Shown one piece after another: positions 30,728-38,459 of a stretch of 56,982 nt of DNA. Source of the DNA: Mycobacterium interjectum. GTDB lineage: Bacteria; Actinomycetota; Actinomycetes; Mycobacteriales; Mycobacteriaceae. The stretch covers positions 1 to 56,982 of the forward strand of contig LQPB01000009.1 in NCBI GenBank assembly GCA_002102225.1, written 5' to 3'. Every line of letters begins with the position of its first letter. Position 1 is the first letter of the stretch. Under the pieces are notes generated by a model. That model saw only the letters and a list, made by a program, of their open reading frames with translations, was not told the DNA's origin and did not search any database. A program made the translations under genes and the position numbers.

Positions 30728-31254
30728 CTGAACGCGCTGTCGACTTCTACGACGAATCGTCGAACGCCTATGTTGACTGGGCCATCCGGTTTGAAGACTT
30801 AGCAGTGGCGTTCCCACGACGCGGAAGGCCCGGAGTCAGCTACCAGCGGTGCGAGTGGGATGGTTGGGAAGTGAATTGCCTGCTTTATCGCGACGAATCA
30901 GGTCATCTGTCGGGAGTCCACCTGCACTATCCGCGGCAGGTCGGGGAGTCAAAAGCACCGGGCGTATCGCCAGGCTACACGGAAACCCTTGTCCGGGCGG
31001 ATCAGCGCCATAAAGGCATCGGCACATTACTTCTAGGCATGGCCGTGCTTCGCTTCGGTGTCGATCTGGAACGGCAGCGCTACACGCGCGCAGGCTATGC
31101 ACTGGCGACCCGCGTCCGGGAGATTTTGCGGACGCGAAGCCCCTACTACTCGGTTGCGTTCACACTCGATGCGTGCCGAAGCAACCAACAGAAGCTCGTG
31201 GCGACGGTGCTAAATGGCCCAGCAAAGCCCCTCAGCGCCCCACTGACGAGCTAA
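30724..31254 (+). CDS. GNAT-family acetyltransferase
   Basis: 176 residues. ETLVRADQRHKGIGTLLLGMAVLRFG at residues 87-112 is the acetyl-CoA motif (R95-x-x-G98-x-G100), followed by RQRYTRAGYALATR, the C-terminal GNAT strand/helix. The first 80 residues fit the N-terminal strands (WDGWEVNCLLYRDESG, LSGVHLHYP). The acceptor is unknown. It is translationally coupled to the 69-residue gene and followed 18 bp later by the ADP-ribosyltransferase-like gene, so the three look like one cassette. Possibilities include modifying a host target, a defence protein or a toxin. Confidence 0.75.
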   Translation: MTERAVDFYDESSNAYVDWAIRFEDLAVAFPRRGRPGVSYQRCEWDGWEVNCLLYRDESGHLSGVHLHYPRQVGESKAPGVSPGYTETLVRADQRHKGIGTLLLGMAVLRFGVDLERQRYTRAGYALATRVREILRTRSPYYSVAFTLDACRSNQQKLVATVLNGPAKPLSAPLTS

Positions 31255-31272
31255 TGACACCAGCGCCGGTAA

Positions 31273-31917
31273 ATGGATACACGCGAGCTTTTTGCCCTAC
31301 TCAAGCGCGCTGAGGACGACCCCGGCGCCCAAGCTGCCATCACCCAAGCACTTTCCACAAACCCTGGCCTTGTCATCGAGGCGTGGGACACGATCTGGTC
31401 GACGGAGTGGAACGGCAACGCATGGGTGCCCAGAGGGCACGATGGAGGCTTTCATCTCATCGGCAATCGGATATGGGTGTGGGCATTTCGCCAAGCGGGC
31501 TTCCGCGAAGCCTTAGGCAACGGCGCGGACATCGACGAGATCAGGCCAGCCGACCTCCCGGACGACGCAATTTTGGTCTACCGGGGCTGTCCGCAACATC
31601 GACGCTTCGGAATGTCTTGGTCATCCATCTACTCGATAGCAAAGGCTTATTCGACCTGTAATGCTGGCGGTCAGCGCCACTGCGGGAATGTCTACGCCCA
31701 TTGGGCTTATCCTTGCGAATTGCTGGCACACGTCTACAAGACCGAGAAGTCCGCCAAGTGGCCACACAATATCGACGTGTGGGACGAATACATCATCGAC
31801 CCTGAATACCTAAATGATGAAGTTGTCAGGCCGATCAATGTCGCCCCAGGTAACTATGCCGCGATCTACGCAATGTATGCCAAAGCGAATACCCCTACGA
31901 GCTTCGCGCTCCTATGA
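31273..31917 (+). CDS. Protein with ADP-ribosyltransferase-like motif pattern
   Basis: 214 residues. DDAILVYRGCPQHRRFGMSWSSIYSIAKAYS (98-128) resembles the NAD-binding core of R-S-E ADP-ribosyltransferases: Arg104 in YRG, a SWS strand at 115-117, then an Ala-rich helix. GNVYAHWAYPCELLAHV and WDEYIIDPEY (Glu172) follow at the spacing expected for the last strand and the catalytic glutamate. No signal peptide. If correct it would modify a protein, nucleic acid or small molecule with ADP-ribose. The assignment rests on motif spacing only. Confidence 0.55.
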   Translation: MDTRELFALLKRAEDDPGAQAAITQALSTNPGLVIEAWDTIWSTEWNGNAWVPRGHDGGFHLIGNRIWVWAFRQAGFREALGNGADIDEIRPADLPDDAILVYRGCPQHRRFGMSWSSIYSIAKAYSTCNAGGQRHCGNVYAHWAYPCELLAHVYKTEKSAKWPHNIDVWDEYIIDPEYLNDEVVRPINVAPGNYAAIYAMYAKANTPTSFALL

Positions 31918-31920
31918 AGG

Positions 31921-31954
31921 CGTTAGCGTAATGATGACGTTAGCGTAATGATGG
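31921..31954 (+). repeat. 17-bp tandem duplication
   Basis: CGTTAGCGTAATGATGA is directly followed by a copy differing in the last base. It lies immediately after the stop of the ADP-ribosyltransferase-like gene. Whether it is a binding site or a replication slip is unknown. Confidence 0.7.
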
Positions 31955-32030
31955 TTGCCGGCCCCATGCAAAAGCTGGCCGACATGGATCGATCCCCACG
32001 GGGAGCGATTACTAGCCGCATTACAGGAAC

Positions 32031-32369
32031 ATGCAGAAGCCGCCTAGACCCTGTACAACCTGCGGTAAGCCGGCTGTACGCAATGGACGCTGCCGAGCCC
32101 ACGACCGGCAAGCTGAGAAGCGCCGCGGTTCGTCGACAGAACGCGGATATGGCCCGCGGCATGAGAATGTCTTTCGAGCCTATGTCCTTCAGCGTGACCC
32201 GATATGCGTATGGGAGGGTTGCGATATGCCAGCAACCCATGCAGACCACCACCCATTGACCAGACGCCAGCTCGTGAGGCAGGGCCTAGACCCAGATGAC
32301 CCTCAATACGGCCGGGGACTGTGCGAGCACCACCATAACAGTTGGACCGCATCACAACCGCGTAGCTGA
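32031..32369 (+). CDS. HNH endonuclease of phage type
   Basis: 112 residues from ATG 32031. A zinc ribbon (CTTCGKPAVRNGRCRAH, residues 8-24) is followed by the HNH core ADHHPLTRRQL...GLCEHHHNSW near the C-terminus. Phage HNH proteins beside cos sites and terminase genes assist packaging. In phiRv-like elements a similar gene precedes capsid genes, as here. The region to its right has a candidate cos sequence. Confidence 0.85.
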   Translation: MQKPPRPCTTCGKPAVRNGRCRAHDRQAEKRRGSSTERGYGPRHENVFRAYVLQRDPICVWEGCDMPATHADHHPLTRRQLVRQGLDPDDPQYGRGLCEHHHNSWTASQPRS

Positions 32370-32797
32370 GGGTCAACCTAGACGCCCCACCTATTAGGCG
32401 TGCGTAAACAAAGCACCTTTTGATATGAGTACTGCACTACTGAACCCCATAGACTGTAACCGCCCTGTGTGGTGGTGGTGTATGGAGTGTGCTGTACCCA
32501 TGATCGACCACCAGTATGATGATCGATAGACTCCAGCGGTTTGTATCGTGGTGTGGCAGTTGATGATTGAGTGTTGCGCCCGAGTCGAATTCCTTTGTCT
32601 CTCAGTGGGTTTAGAGAGGGGAGGGGGTGGGTCGAAATCCCTGCCGCGCGCCCTCGCTCCGACCGTTCCGGCTCGATCTCGTGCGAACCACGTTTTCGGA
32701 AAATGTGGGCGAAATCCCAAGGGAAAACCCAACTTTCGGGCATCTCCCACACTTCAAATCCGTTATGCAACAACAACTTTAAGAGAAGGAGCATCGC
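32370..32797. other. 428-bp region without a credible gene; candidate cos/packaging site
   Basis: Overlapping short frames on both strands lack ribosome sites and family resemblance. At 32611-32640 a G-rich tract (GAGAGGGGAGGGGGTGGGTC) is followed by GAAATCCCTGCCGCGCGCC and a TTTTCGGAAAATG palindromic stretch near 32693. Such G-runs plus ATCCCTG next to HNH genes are how I remember cos regions in actinobacterial phages. A promoter for the capsid block may also lie here. Confidence 0.4.
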
Positions 32798-32980
32798 TTG
32801 AACGACGCCTTCGTGAAGCACCTCGGTGGAAACCATTACGAGATCACCATGTTCGACAACGGCAGGTTTGGCCGTCAAGTCATTGAGCTGAGCGACGCTC
32901 ATACCCTGCTGACCGTTCAGACCTGCGTTTCCATCTTCAAGCAATTTCTTCGCTCTCCTGGCCCTGAACGGCTTCTGTGA
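32798..32980 (+). CDS. Small phage-element protein of unknown function
   Basis: 60 residues from TTG 32798, with a strong AGAAGGAG ribosome site 6 bases upstream that fixes this start. MNDAFVKHLGGNHYEITMFDNGRFGRQVIELSDAHTLL suggests a small alpha/beta fold. Its stop overlaps the next gene's GTG (GTGA). Role unknown. Confidence 0.6.
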   Translation: MNDAFVKHLGGNHYEITMFDNGRFGRQVIELSDAHTLLTVQTCVSIFKQFLRSPGPERLL

Positions 32981-33252
32981 GCATATGCGCTGCGGCCGAC
33001 GCCGGCCACAACTTCGCGCGGCACATGTTCACAATCATGGAGGGTCGGAGGCCCAACCCGAACGAGCTTCTAGTGGCCGCTAGCAGCTTTCTAGATACCG
33101 CCCAAGGCGAAGGTACCGCTGGGCTGGAAATTGCCCGGAGAATGGCATTCCGGGCGCTAGATTGGGCCGTGTTCGAACGGCCTGACGATTACGATCGACT
33201 TCTCCGTGCTATCCACTTGTTTCGGATGCACGCTGAACTTACCAATCATTAG
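32977..33252 (+). CDS. Small helical phage-element protein of unknown function
   Basis: 91 residues from GTG 32977, coupled to the previous gene. It is predicted mostly helical (NELLVAASSFLDTAQGEGTAGLEIARRMAFRALDWAVF). No family recognised. The following 287 bp to the capsid gene contain no gene that I can support, only a short ACCGT-TCGCG-ACGGT dyad at 33452-33466. Confidence 0.6.
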   Translation: MSICAAADAGHNFARHMFTIMEGRRPNPNELLVAASSFLDTAQGEGTAGLEIARRMAFRALDWAVFERPDDYDRLLRAIHLFRMHAELTNH

Positions 33253-33539
33253 ACTTCGGGGTTTGCGTTCTCCCGCGCTCGGGCCCGCTCTAGCCGCACG
33301 AAAGTCCCGCTAGACCCGGCCTCAATTGCCGCAGACGCAACAACCTCAAACCGGCGAGTCGGTTACCCCCGGCACGCCAACTCAGCGCCTCTCTGGCCGC
33401 CCATTTGCAAAATGGCCCGCTAAGAGTTTGGTGCGCCCGGCCCGCAAGACCACCGTTCGCGACGGTCGCTCGTGCCGCCCGGTTAGCAAATGCCGCAAGG
33501 CAATACATCTAACCAATTGAAAGACAATTGAAAAACAAA

Positions 33540-34817
33540 ATGAATACAACACTCATTTCCGCCAAGCGGGCGCAGCTCGACGCCGAAGCCGCGGAAATCG
33601 ATGCCGCCCTTAACCGGGCCATCGAAACAAAGAATTACGCCGAACTTGACGACCTTGAAAAGCGCATTAATGCGATTAGTGAGGCCCGCAAGGATCTCGA
33701 CGAACAGCAGGCTATTGACCCGCGTTTGGCGGCTGTAGCGACCTATGGCGGTGACTTGAGCACTAAGGGGCTGCGTGCGCCCAGTGAGGGCACTCCGGTC
33801 TCTGAGCATTTCGACCAGAATGGCCGCCGCATCACCACCCTGGGACGCGATGTAAACCCGTTTGTCATCGACGAGCGCACCCTTGATCTGGTGTCGAAGT
33901 CGTTGGACTCCGGGCCTGCCTTCCAGGTCAAGCTGTTCAGAGATGGTGCGATAACCAAGGATTTCAACACCGTTGAACCGCTGCTGCCGGCTGAGCTTAT
34001 GCCGGGCTTGGTCGAAAGAATCCACGAGCCGAGAATTGCTGATCTGCTTCCTACCGTTACTTCCAGCACGCTGAAGTACGAGTTCATCAGTGACAACACG
34101 ACGAGTAACACCGTTACTGGTATTACCGCCGAGGGTTCTGCCGCCCCCGATGCCGTATTGACGTTTGGTGAAACCACTTTGACCACGCAGGCAATTAAAT
34201 GCACGTTCGGTGCGAGTTATGAAACGCTTTCAGATCGCCCATCGCTTTTGGGCTACCTGACAGCTGAAGTTTTTAAACAGTTCTCCGACGAGGAAAACAA
34301 CCTTCTACTGAATGGCACCTCGGGTATTGTTGGGCTGACTCAAACCCCGGGCATCACTACGGTTGCGGTCCCGGGGACTCTACCGACTGGCGCGAACACC
34401 TTCGACTACGTAATTTCCACTATTGACGCCATGCGGGTGTCTAGGTCGCTGGCCGTGGCGGATAAAGCCTTTGTGCATCCGTCCACTTTCCATGCGCTGA
34501 TCGCGCAGAATAAGGATACGCTCGGTCGTTGGTTATCCACCCCGGACCCGACGACTGAAATCATTGAGCGTATTTTCGGTGTCAAGGTTTATCTGTCGAC
34601 CGCTGTCACGGCGGGCGAAATGGTATTCATCGATACAGATCGTTTTGGATTCGTGGTTTTGCGTGAGGGTTTGCGCCTGCTGTCACCCGGCTACAACGCC
34701 AGCGATTACTCGGAGTTCCTGCAAAGGTGGGCCGTCATCGAGCGGCTGAACCTGGCTGTTGTCCGGCCGACTGCCGTGGGGCTGTTGACCGGCCTTCCGA
34801 CCTCGTTCGCGGTCTGA
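33540..34817 (+). CDS. HK97-type major capsid protein
   Basis: 425 residues. Residues 1-70 are charged coiled-coil helices (AKRAQLDAEAAEIDAALNRAIE...DDLEKRINAISEARKDLDEQQ), the scaffold-like delta domain that the prohead protease removes. The HK97 gp5 core follows: LLPTVTSSTLKYEFISDN, AQNKDTLGRW, GVKVYLSTAVTAGEMVFIDTDRFGFVVLREGL and AVIERLNLAVVRPTAV. ATG 33540 is used; an in-frame TTG at 33528 is an alternative, and neither has a strong ribosome site. Presence of capsid and protease without portal or tail suggests the element builds its own, perhaps smaller, heads and borrows tails from a helper phage. Confidence 0.9.
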   Translation: MNTTLISAKRAQLDAEAAEIDAALNRAIETKNYAELDDLEKRINAISEARKDLDEQQAIDPRLAAVATYGGDLSTKGLRAPSEGTPVSEHFDQNGRRITTLGRDVNPFVIDERTLDLVSKSLDSGPAFQVKLFRDGAITKDFNTVEPLLPAELMPGLVERIHEPRIADLLPTVTSSTLKYEFISDNTTSNTVTGITAEGSAAPDAVLTFGETTLTTQAIKCTFGASYETLSDRPSLLGYLTAEVFKQFSDEENNLLLNGTSGIVGLTQTPGITTVAVPGTLPTGANTFDYVISTIDAMRVSRSLAVADKAFVHPSTFHALIAQNKDTLGRWLSTPDPTTEIIERIFGVKVYLSTAVTAGEMVFIDTDRFGFVVLREGLRLLSPGYNASDYSEFLQRWAVIERLNLAVVRPTAVGLLTGLPTSFAV

Positions 34818-35020
34818 TGACGGCATTCGGTTTCGGCTTCGATCCGCGCGTACCCACTGCCGACACGGGCGAGTTTCCTGGATATGTCAACCCTCGGGAC
34901 TCGGTAGTGGCTGACGAGTCGGTGATATTCGTAGGCACCACCGAGGACACCGCCCCGGACAAGCCGGTAAGCGACAAGCGACGTGGCCGCCGCCGCGGTC
35001 CCGACGTTCTGCAAGCGTGA
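34817..35020 (+). CDS. Small phage-element protein between capsid and protease
   Basis: 67 residues; the ATG overlaps the capsid stop by one base (TGATG), so translation is coupled. The N-terminus is hydrophobic (MTAFGFGFDPRVP) and the C-terminus strongly basic ([11 protein letters not shown]). No family recognised; a head-decorating or connector role would suit the position but is unproven. Confidence 0.6.
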   Translation: MTAFGFGFDPRVPTADTGEFPGYVNPRDSVVADESVIFVGTTEDTAPDKPVSDKRRGRRRGPDVLQA

Positions 35021-35023
35021 CGA

Positions 35024-35626
35024 ATGCTGACGAAACGCGCAAACGCGGCAATCGTCGGCGACGATTCCGGCGAATTCGACATGATCCTCTCAAACGGCGC
35101 CCTAGACCGGGACGGCGAAAGGCTCTTGCCTGAGAAGTGGAAACAGCCACTCCCCGAACGCATCTCGATCAACGTCAACCACTCGAAAGATGTCTCCGAC
35201 ATCGTGGGTAGTGGAGAACCGTTCATCGACGACGAGGGCAACCTTCGGGTGCGGGGGACGTTCGCTTCCACGCCGGCCGCCCAACACATTCGCCAGCTCG
35301 TGGCCGAAGGCCATCTGTCTCATGTGTCTGTGGAGTTCCTTCGCCACCGCGGCGGCGAGAACGAACTTGTTGCAGGTGCATTTGTGAACGTTCCATCAAA
35401 CCCGACGGCCCGCGTTCTGACGGCGAAGGCAGCGAAGGCGGCCTTCGAGGAACAGCTCGACGGCATCCTGTTGGCTGACGACACGCTGGTGCAGGCCATC
35501 CATGACGCCTGCTGCCACCTCGGCGCCCAATGTGTCATCCCTGCCGTTGACCCCGATCCGGGCGACGATGACGGTGCGAATAAGGCGATGGCCTTGCTGC
35601 TGCGCACCAGGGCTATTCGCAACTAA
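35024..35626 (+). CDS. Prohead protease (U35-like)
   Basis: 200 residues, starting 3 bp after the previous stop. NVNHSKDVSDIVGSG carries a likely catalytic His, and AEGHLSHVSVEFL carries the catalytic Ser region of HK97-type prohead proteases. DRDGERLLPEKW at the start is also typical. The N-terminal half is the protease and the C-terminal ~70 residues are variable. It is downstream of the capsid gene, the reverse of the usual protease-then-capsid order. Confidence 0.78.
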   Translation: MLTKRANAAIVGDDSGEFDMILSNGALDRDGERLLPEKWKQPLPERISINVNHSKDVSDIVGSGEPFIDDEGNLRVRGTFASTPAAQHIRQLVAEGHLSHVSVEFLRHRGGENELVAGAFVNVPSNPTARVLTAKAAKAAFEEQLDGILLADDTLVQAIHDACCHLGAQCVIPAVDPDPGDDDGANKAMALLLRTRAIRN

Positions 35627-35660
35627 AGATTCTGAGGTGTCCTACACCTTGGATCACCCA

Positions 35661-35699
35661 GGGGAATGCCGGGGCTTTGCCTTTGCCCCGGCATTCCCC
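35661..35699. terminator. Perfect 15-bp hairpin after the capsid/protease block
   Basis: GGGGAATGCCGGGGC and GCCCCGGCATTCCCC form a perfect 15-bp stem with a 9-base loop (TTTGCCTTT), between the rightward protease gene and the leftward block. There is no T run, so it is an I-type (U-less) terminator candidate acting on both strands. Confidence 0.6.
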
Positions 35700-35837
35700 C
35701 TCTCAAACTTTCCACACTTCGCCTTTGCCGCGCCTTCCACGGCAGCGCAGGCGAACTGGCGCGGTCGTGTTTCGAGTTACACCCCTCCCGCGCGAAGGTG
35801 TACGCTTTGGCGCGGGCCTGAATAGCTACCGACTCCG

Positions 35838-35866
35838 CCAGCCCAGGGGCTGGACTCTTCATTTTT
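35838..35866 (+). terminator. Second hairpin with T tract
   Basis: CCAGCCC-AG-GGGCTGG is followed after 8 bases by T5. With the 15-bp hairpin at 35661 it makes a double stop for rightward transcription. Between them CCCGCGC/GCGCGGG (35787-35816) and TACACC/GGTGTA (35778-35802) can form mutually exclusive stems. Confidence 0.5.
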
Positions 35867-35897
35867 GTTGGTCTCGCCTCGGCACAAGCTTATTCAT

Positions 35898-36056
35898 CTA
35901 AAGTTCGCGTATAAACCTCAAATGCTCAGTCGCATAAGCGTATTCAAAATCTCCAACTCGATACCGACGGTCGTTGGGTAGCCGCTCTGCGACATACTCC
36001 GGACGTTCCAGCTTGTCCGAGTCGCTCGCGAGCGTAACCAAGTAACGCTTGCCCAT
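35898..36056 (-). CDS. 52-residue protein of unknown function
   Basis: ATG 36056 is preceded by GAAAGGCAGGCA, a convincing ribosome site. The product (MGKRYLVTLASDSDKLERPE...) begins with a beta strand and is rich in charged and aromatic residues (YRVGDFEYAYATEHLRF). No family recognised. It is the last gene of the leftward block. Confidence 0.55.
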   Translation of the reverse strand: MGKRYLVTLASDSDKLERPEYVAERLPNDRRYRVGDFEYAYATEHLRFIREL

Positions 36057-36098
36057 TGCCTGCCTTTCTTCGCGTTTCGTTTCCTAGCCGGATCGAAG

Positions 36099-36269
36099 CT
36101 ACTTCGACTTCTTCCTCGGCGTTTGCTTCGCCGCCTCACGTAGGGCGGCGCCGGCGACACTCCGCTCTTGTTTTGTTGACCCCTTAGCCGCTAGTTGCCT
36201 GGCGGCCTCACTCGCTACCCGCGGGCTTGTTCCGCGCTTTGGAGAAGCCGCCCCTTGCTTGCTTGCCAT
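36099..36269 (-). CDS. Small basic protein of mobile elements
   Basis: 56 residues from ATG 36269, with GGAG 7 bases upstream. ASEAARQLAAKGSTKQERSVAGAALREAAKQTPRKKSK resembles a short basic protein often seen in actinobacterial mobile elements (the KGST-x-SVAGSAL pattern). Function unknown. Confidence 0.55.
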   Translation of the reverse strand: MASKQGAASPKRGTSPRVASEAARQLAAKGSTKQERSVAGAALREAAKQTPRKKSK

Positions 36270-36342
36270 CAATTTTCTCCGATTCGTCAGAGTCCCGGCC
36301 TTCCCCGCCGAGGGTGTCCACGTTGGACGCCATATCGAACAT
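36208..36342 (-). CDS. Possible 44-residue protein overlapping its neighbour
   Basis: ATG 36342 has a strong GGGAGGT ribosome site 7 bases upstream. The product (MFDMASNVDTLGGEGRDSDESE...) is acidic, then basic. It overlaps the 36099-36269 gene by 62 bases in another frame. The ribosome site is the main support. Confidence 0.35.
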   Translation of the reverse strand: MFDMASNVDTLGGEGRDSDESEKIDGKQARGGFSKARNKPAGSE

Positions 36343-36512
36343 ACGTCCGACCTCCCGGCAATCCTCAGCGACACGCCGTAACCCGCTCGATCACAATCGA
36401 GAGGTTTGGGCGGGTAAAGTCGTACAGCCCGTCTTACGGTCGGGTCGTACTCCCCCACCGCTATCCCTACTGAGTTCCGTGAATTTGCGCGGGGCGGTTT
36501 CTTCGGCCCTCT

Positions 36513-37022
36513 TTATCTGTCGAACCTCGGGCAGTATGCATCAATCCCATCGAAGACACTCTTGGCCGCCAACTCGTAGCCCAGGTCTGGATACCTCGAA
36601 GCGATCTCATCGATGATGCCCCGAACGCTCATCTCACCACTGATCAACCGCCGACAATCTGAGTGCGCATTCGCCAATATCTCGGCCTTGTTCGTTACCG
36701 TGATGCCGTCACCCGCTAGCAATTTCCAAAGCTGCTGTTCTGCGTCTGGCCCTGGTTGCACCGTCGGCATTGGCCGCTGCACAGGTATCCCTTTGACGGC
36801 GGCCCCGTTGTGCGCCGGCCAACTGAGCGCCATAAGGATGGCCGCTGCTACACCGATGGCGAGCGCAACGGCGATAACGAGGGGGACGATCCGGCCGTCG
36901 AGTCGGCGCGAGCGCATGGCGGGACTGTCGTCCTGCCATGCGCCCCACGCGTAACCGATTTCTGTTGACACGGCGGCGTCTCCCGCTGCATGGGTGGCGG
37001 CGGCAACGGTCTCGTCGCTCAT
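36513..37022 (-). CDS. DUF732-type membrane-anchored protein
   Basis: 169 residues. One transmembrane helix (IVPLVIAVALAIGVAAAILMALSW, about residues 45-68) is followed by an outside domain with the DUF732 pattern: LWKLLAGDGITVTNKAEILANAHSDCRRLISGEMSVRGIIDEIASRYPDLG...AYCP, two Cys near the ends. Such proteins are common in mycobacteria and their phages. As a lysogenic gene it might change the cell surface. ATG 37022 overlaps the stop of the 48-residue gene upstream. Confidence 0.7.
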   Translation of the reverse strand: MSDETVAAATHAAGDAAVSTEIGYAWGAWQDDSPAMRSRRLDGRIVPLVIAVALAIGVAAAILMALSWPAHNGAAVKGIPVQRPMPTVQPGPDAEQQLWKLLAGDGITVTNKAEILANAHSDCRRLISGEMSVRGIIDEIASRYPDLGYELAAKSVFDGIDAYCPRFDR

Positions 37023-37165
37023 GATCTCACGCGTTGAGCGTCAATGGCGGCGCTACACAACTCGCCCGCAAGCCACATCGCGTCTCCCGGTTGAAGGCCG
37101 CCATCGGCAACTCGGTGCTTTAGCTCATCGATGAGCTGGAACGACGATGCGTATTCAATGTACAT
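37019..37165 (-). CDS. 48-residue protein of unknown function
   Basis: ATG 37165 has GGAGGA about 9 bases upstream. The product (MYIEYASSFQLIDELKHRVADGGLQPGDAMWLAGELCSAA...) is helical. Its stop overlaps the DUF732 gene start (ATGA), which supports translation. Not recognised. Confidence 0.5.
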   Translation of the reverse strand: MYIEYASSFQLIDELKHRVADGGLQPGDAMWLAGELCSAAIDAQRVRS

Positions 37166-37307
37166 GTTCACTGTTCCTCCTTGTTCGCCCTCCCTGGGCT
37201 ATAGGCTATCCCTGTCAAATTGATTGCGCTACAGGAGATTTCGGTTCAAATCAACCGGATAAGGGGCGCGATCACCGTTTGCGGTCCGCTCCAACCGGAT
37301 GCGGAAC

Positions 37308-38444
37308 TCATGACCCATATCCGGCCAACTCCGACAGCTTTTGGGCTATAGCCACGTCCCTCTCTTGGGCCGCGATTTGGTACCGCATGGCCATCGCGGG
37401 AGTGGTGTGCCCAATGCGGCTCATCAACTCCTTGGTGGTCGCACCCGCCTGGGCTGCCAACGTCGCACCTACATGCCGCAGGTCATGGACACGCATATCC
37501 GGCTTACCCACGCTTGCGAAGCCGTTCTTCACCGTCTTGGTGAATGCAGTCTTCGACAGCCGTCCACCCCGCGTCGTCGTGAATACGAACGACTCCGGTC
37601 CTTTCATCGTGTGTTGGCGCATGTGCGCCTTCAACATCTCGGCGACGTGCGGAGGTGCCGTAACGTCGCGAATACCGGCGTCTGTCTTCGGTGGCCCGAC
37701 GACCAATTTCTTACCGACAATCGTCGCGGCCCTGCGGATCTTGAGCACCATGTGCTCTCCGCTTACATGAACGTCTTTGCGGCGAAGTTCGATCAACTCC
37801 CCAAACCTCAACCCGCACCATGCCGCCACAGCCACCGCGGCTCGGTAATGCTCGGGCACCTTCTCGGCCACCTTCACCAGCTCGGCCGGCGTAAGGGCTT
37901 GGACCTCACGAGGCCTGGGCGCACGACCCGCTGTCTTGACCTGGCAAGGGTTCTCCGTGATGACCTTGTCCTCGATGGCCGTATTGAAGATCGTCTTCAA
38001 CAGCTGATATGCGTGGGTGTTGCGGGTAGGCGTCTCCTTACCCAGCGCGACCCACCACGCGCGCACGGCCACCGGCGTGACGGTGCTGAGGATTTCGTCC
38101 CCGAGTTGCGGCAAGATCCGGCTATTGAGCAGGGACCGATACAGGGCGTGTGTCTTAGGTGCTAGGTCGCGCTGAGACAGCCACCCCTCGGCGAAGTCAC
38201 GCAAAGTGACGCCTACCGCGGCCCTCGCCTCCACCCGGCTCCTCGGCGGCGTCCAGTTTCCCTGGTCGATTAGCTTGCGCTCGTCGCGCAGCCAAGCCTC
38301 CGCATCCATCATCGCCGAGAACGTGCGGGGCGCTGTGTAACGCCGGCCGTCGTCGTGGACGTAGCTCGCCTGTATGTAACCGCTGGGGAGCTTGCGCACG
38401 TAGCCCCAGGAACGCCGACGCGCCTTACGTGTCCGTGCTGCCAT
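37308..38444 (-). CDS. int: Tyrosine integrase
   Basis: 378 residues. Residues 1-75 are an arm-binding N-terminal domain (RRSWGYVRKLPSGYIQASY), 80-175 the core-binding SAM-like domain and 190-378 the catalytic domain. The catalytic set is visible: Arg in CGLRFGELIEL, HDLRHVGATLAAQAG (His, Arg), GHTTPAMAMRYQ (His and the Tyr nucleophile). The architecture matches the integrase of phiRv2 (Rv2659c). ATG 38444 is 144 bp from attR, the usual placement. Confidence 0.95.
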   Translation of the reverse strand: MAARTRKARRRSWGYVRKLPSGYIQASYVHDDGRRYTAPRTFSAMMDAEAWLRDERKLIDQGNWTPPRSRVEARAAVGVTLRDFAEGWLSQRDLAPKTHALYRSLLNSRILPQLGDEILSTVTPVAVRAWWVALGKETPTRNTHAYQLLKTIFNTAIEDKVITENPCQVKTAGRAPRPREVQALTPAELVKVAEKVPEHYRAAVAVAAWCGLRFGELIELRRKDVHVSGEHMVLKIRRAATIVGKKLVVGPPKTDAGIRDVTAPPHVAEMLKAHMRQHTMKGPESFVFTTTRGGRLSKTAFTKTVKNGFASVGKPDMRVHDLRHVGATLAAQAGATTKELMSRIGHTTPAMAMRYQIAAQERDVAIAQKLSELAGYGS

Positions 38445-38459
38445 GCGATCAGCGTACTC

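Noticed and set aside
32378..32944. A 188-residue minus-strand gene in the cos-like gap
   Set aside because: It overlaps the well-initiated 32798 gene and has no recognisable features.
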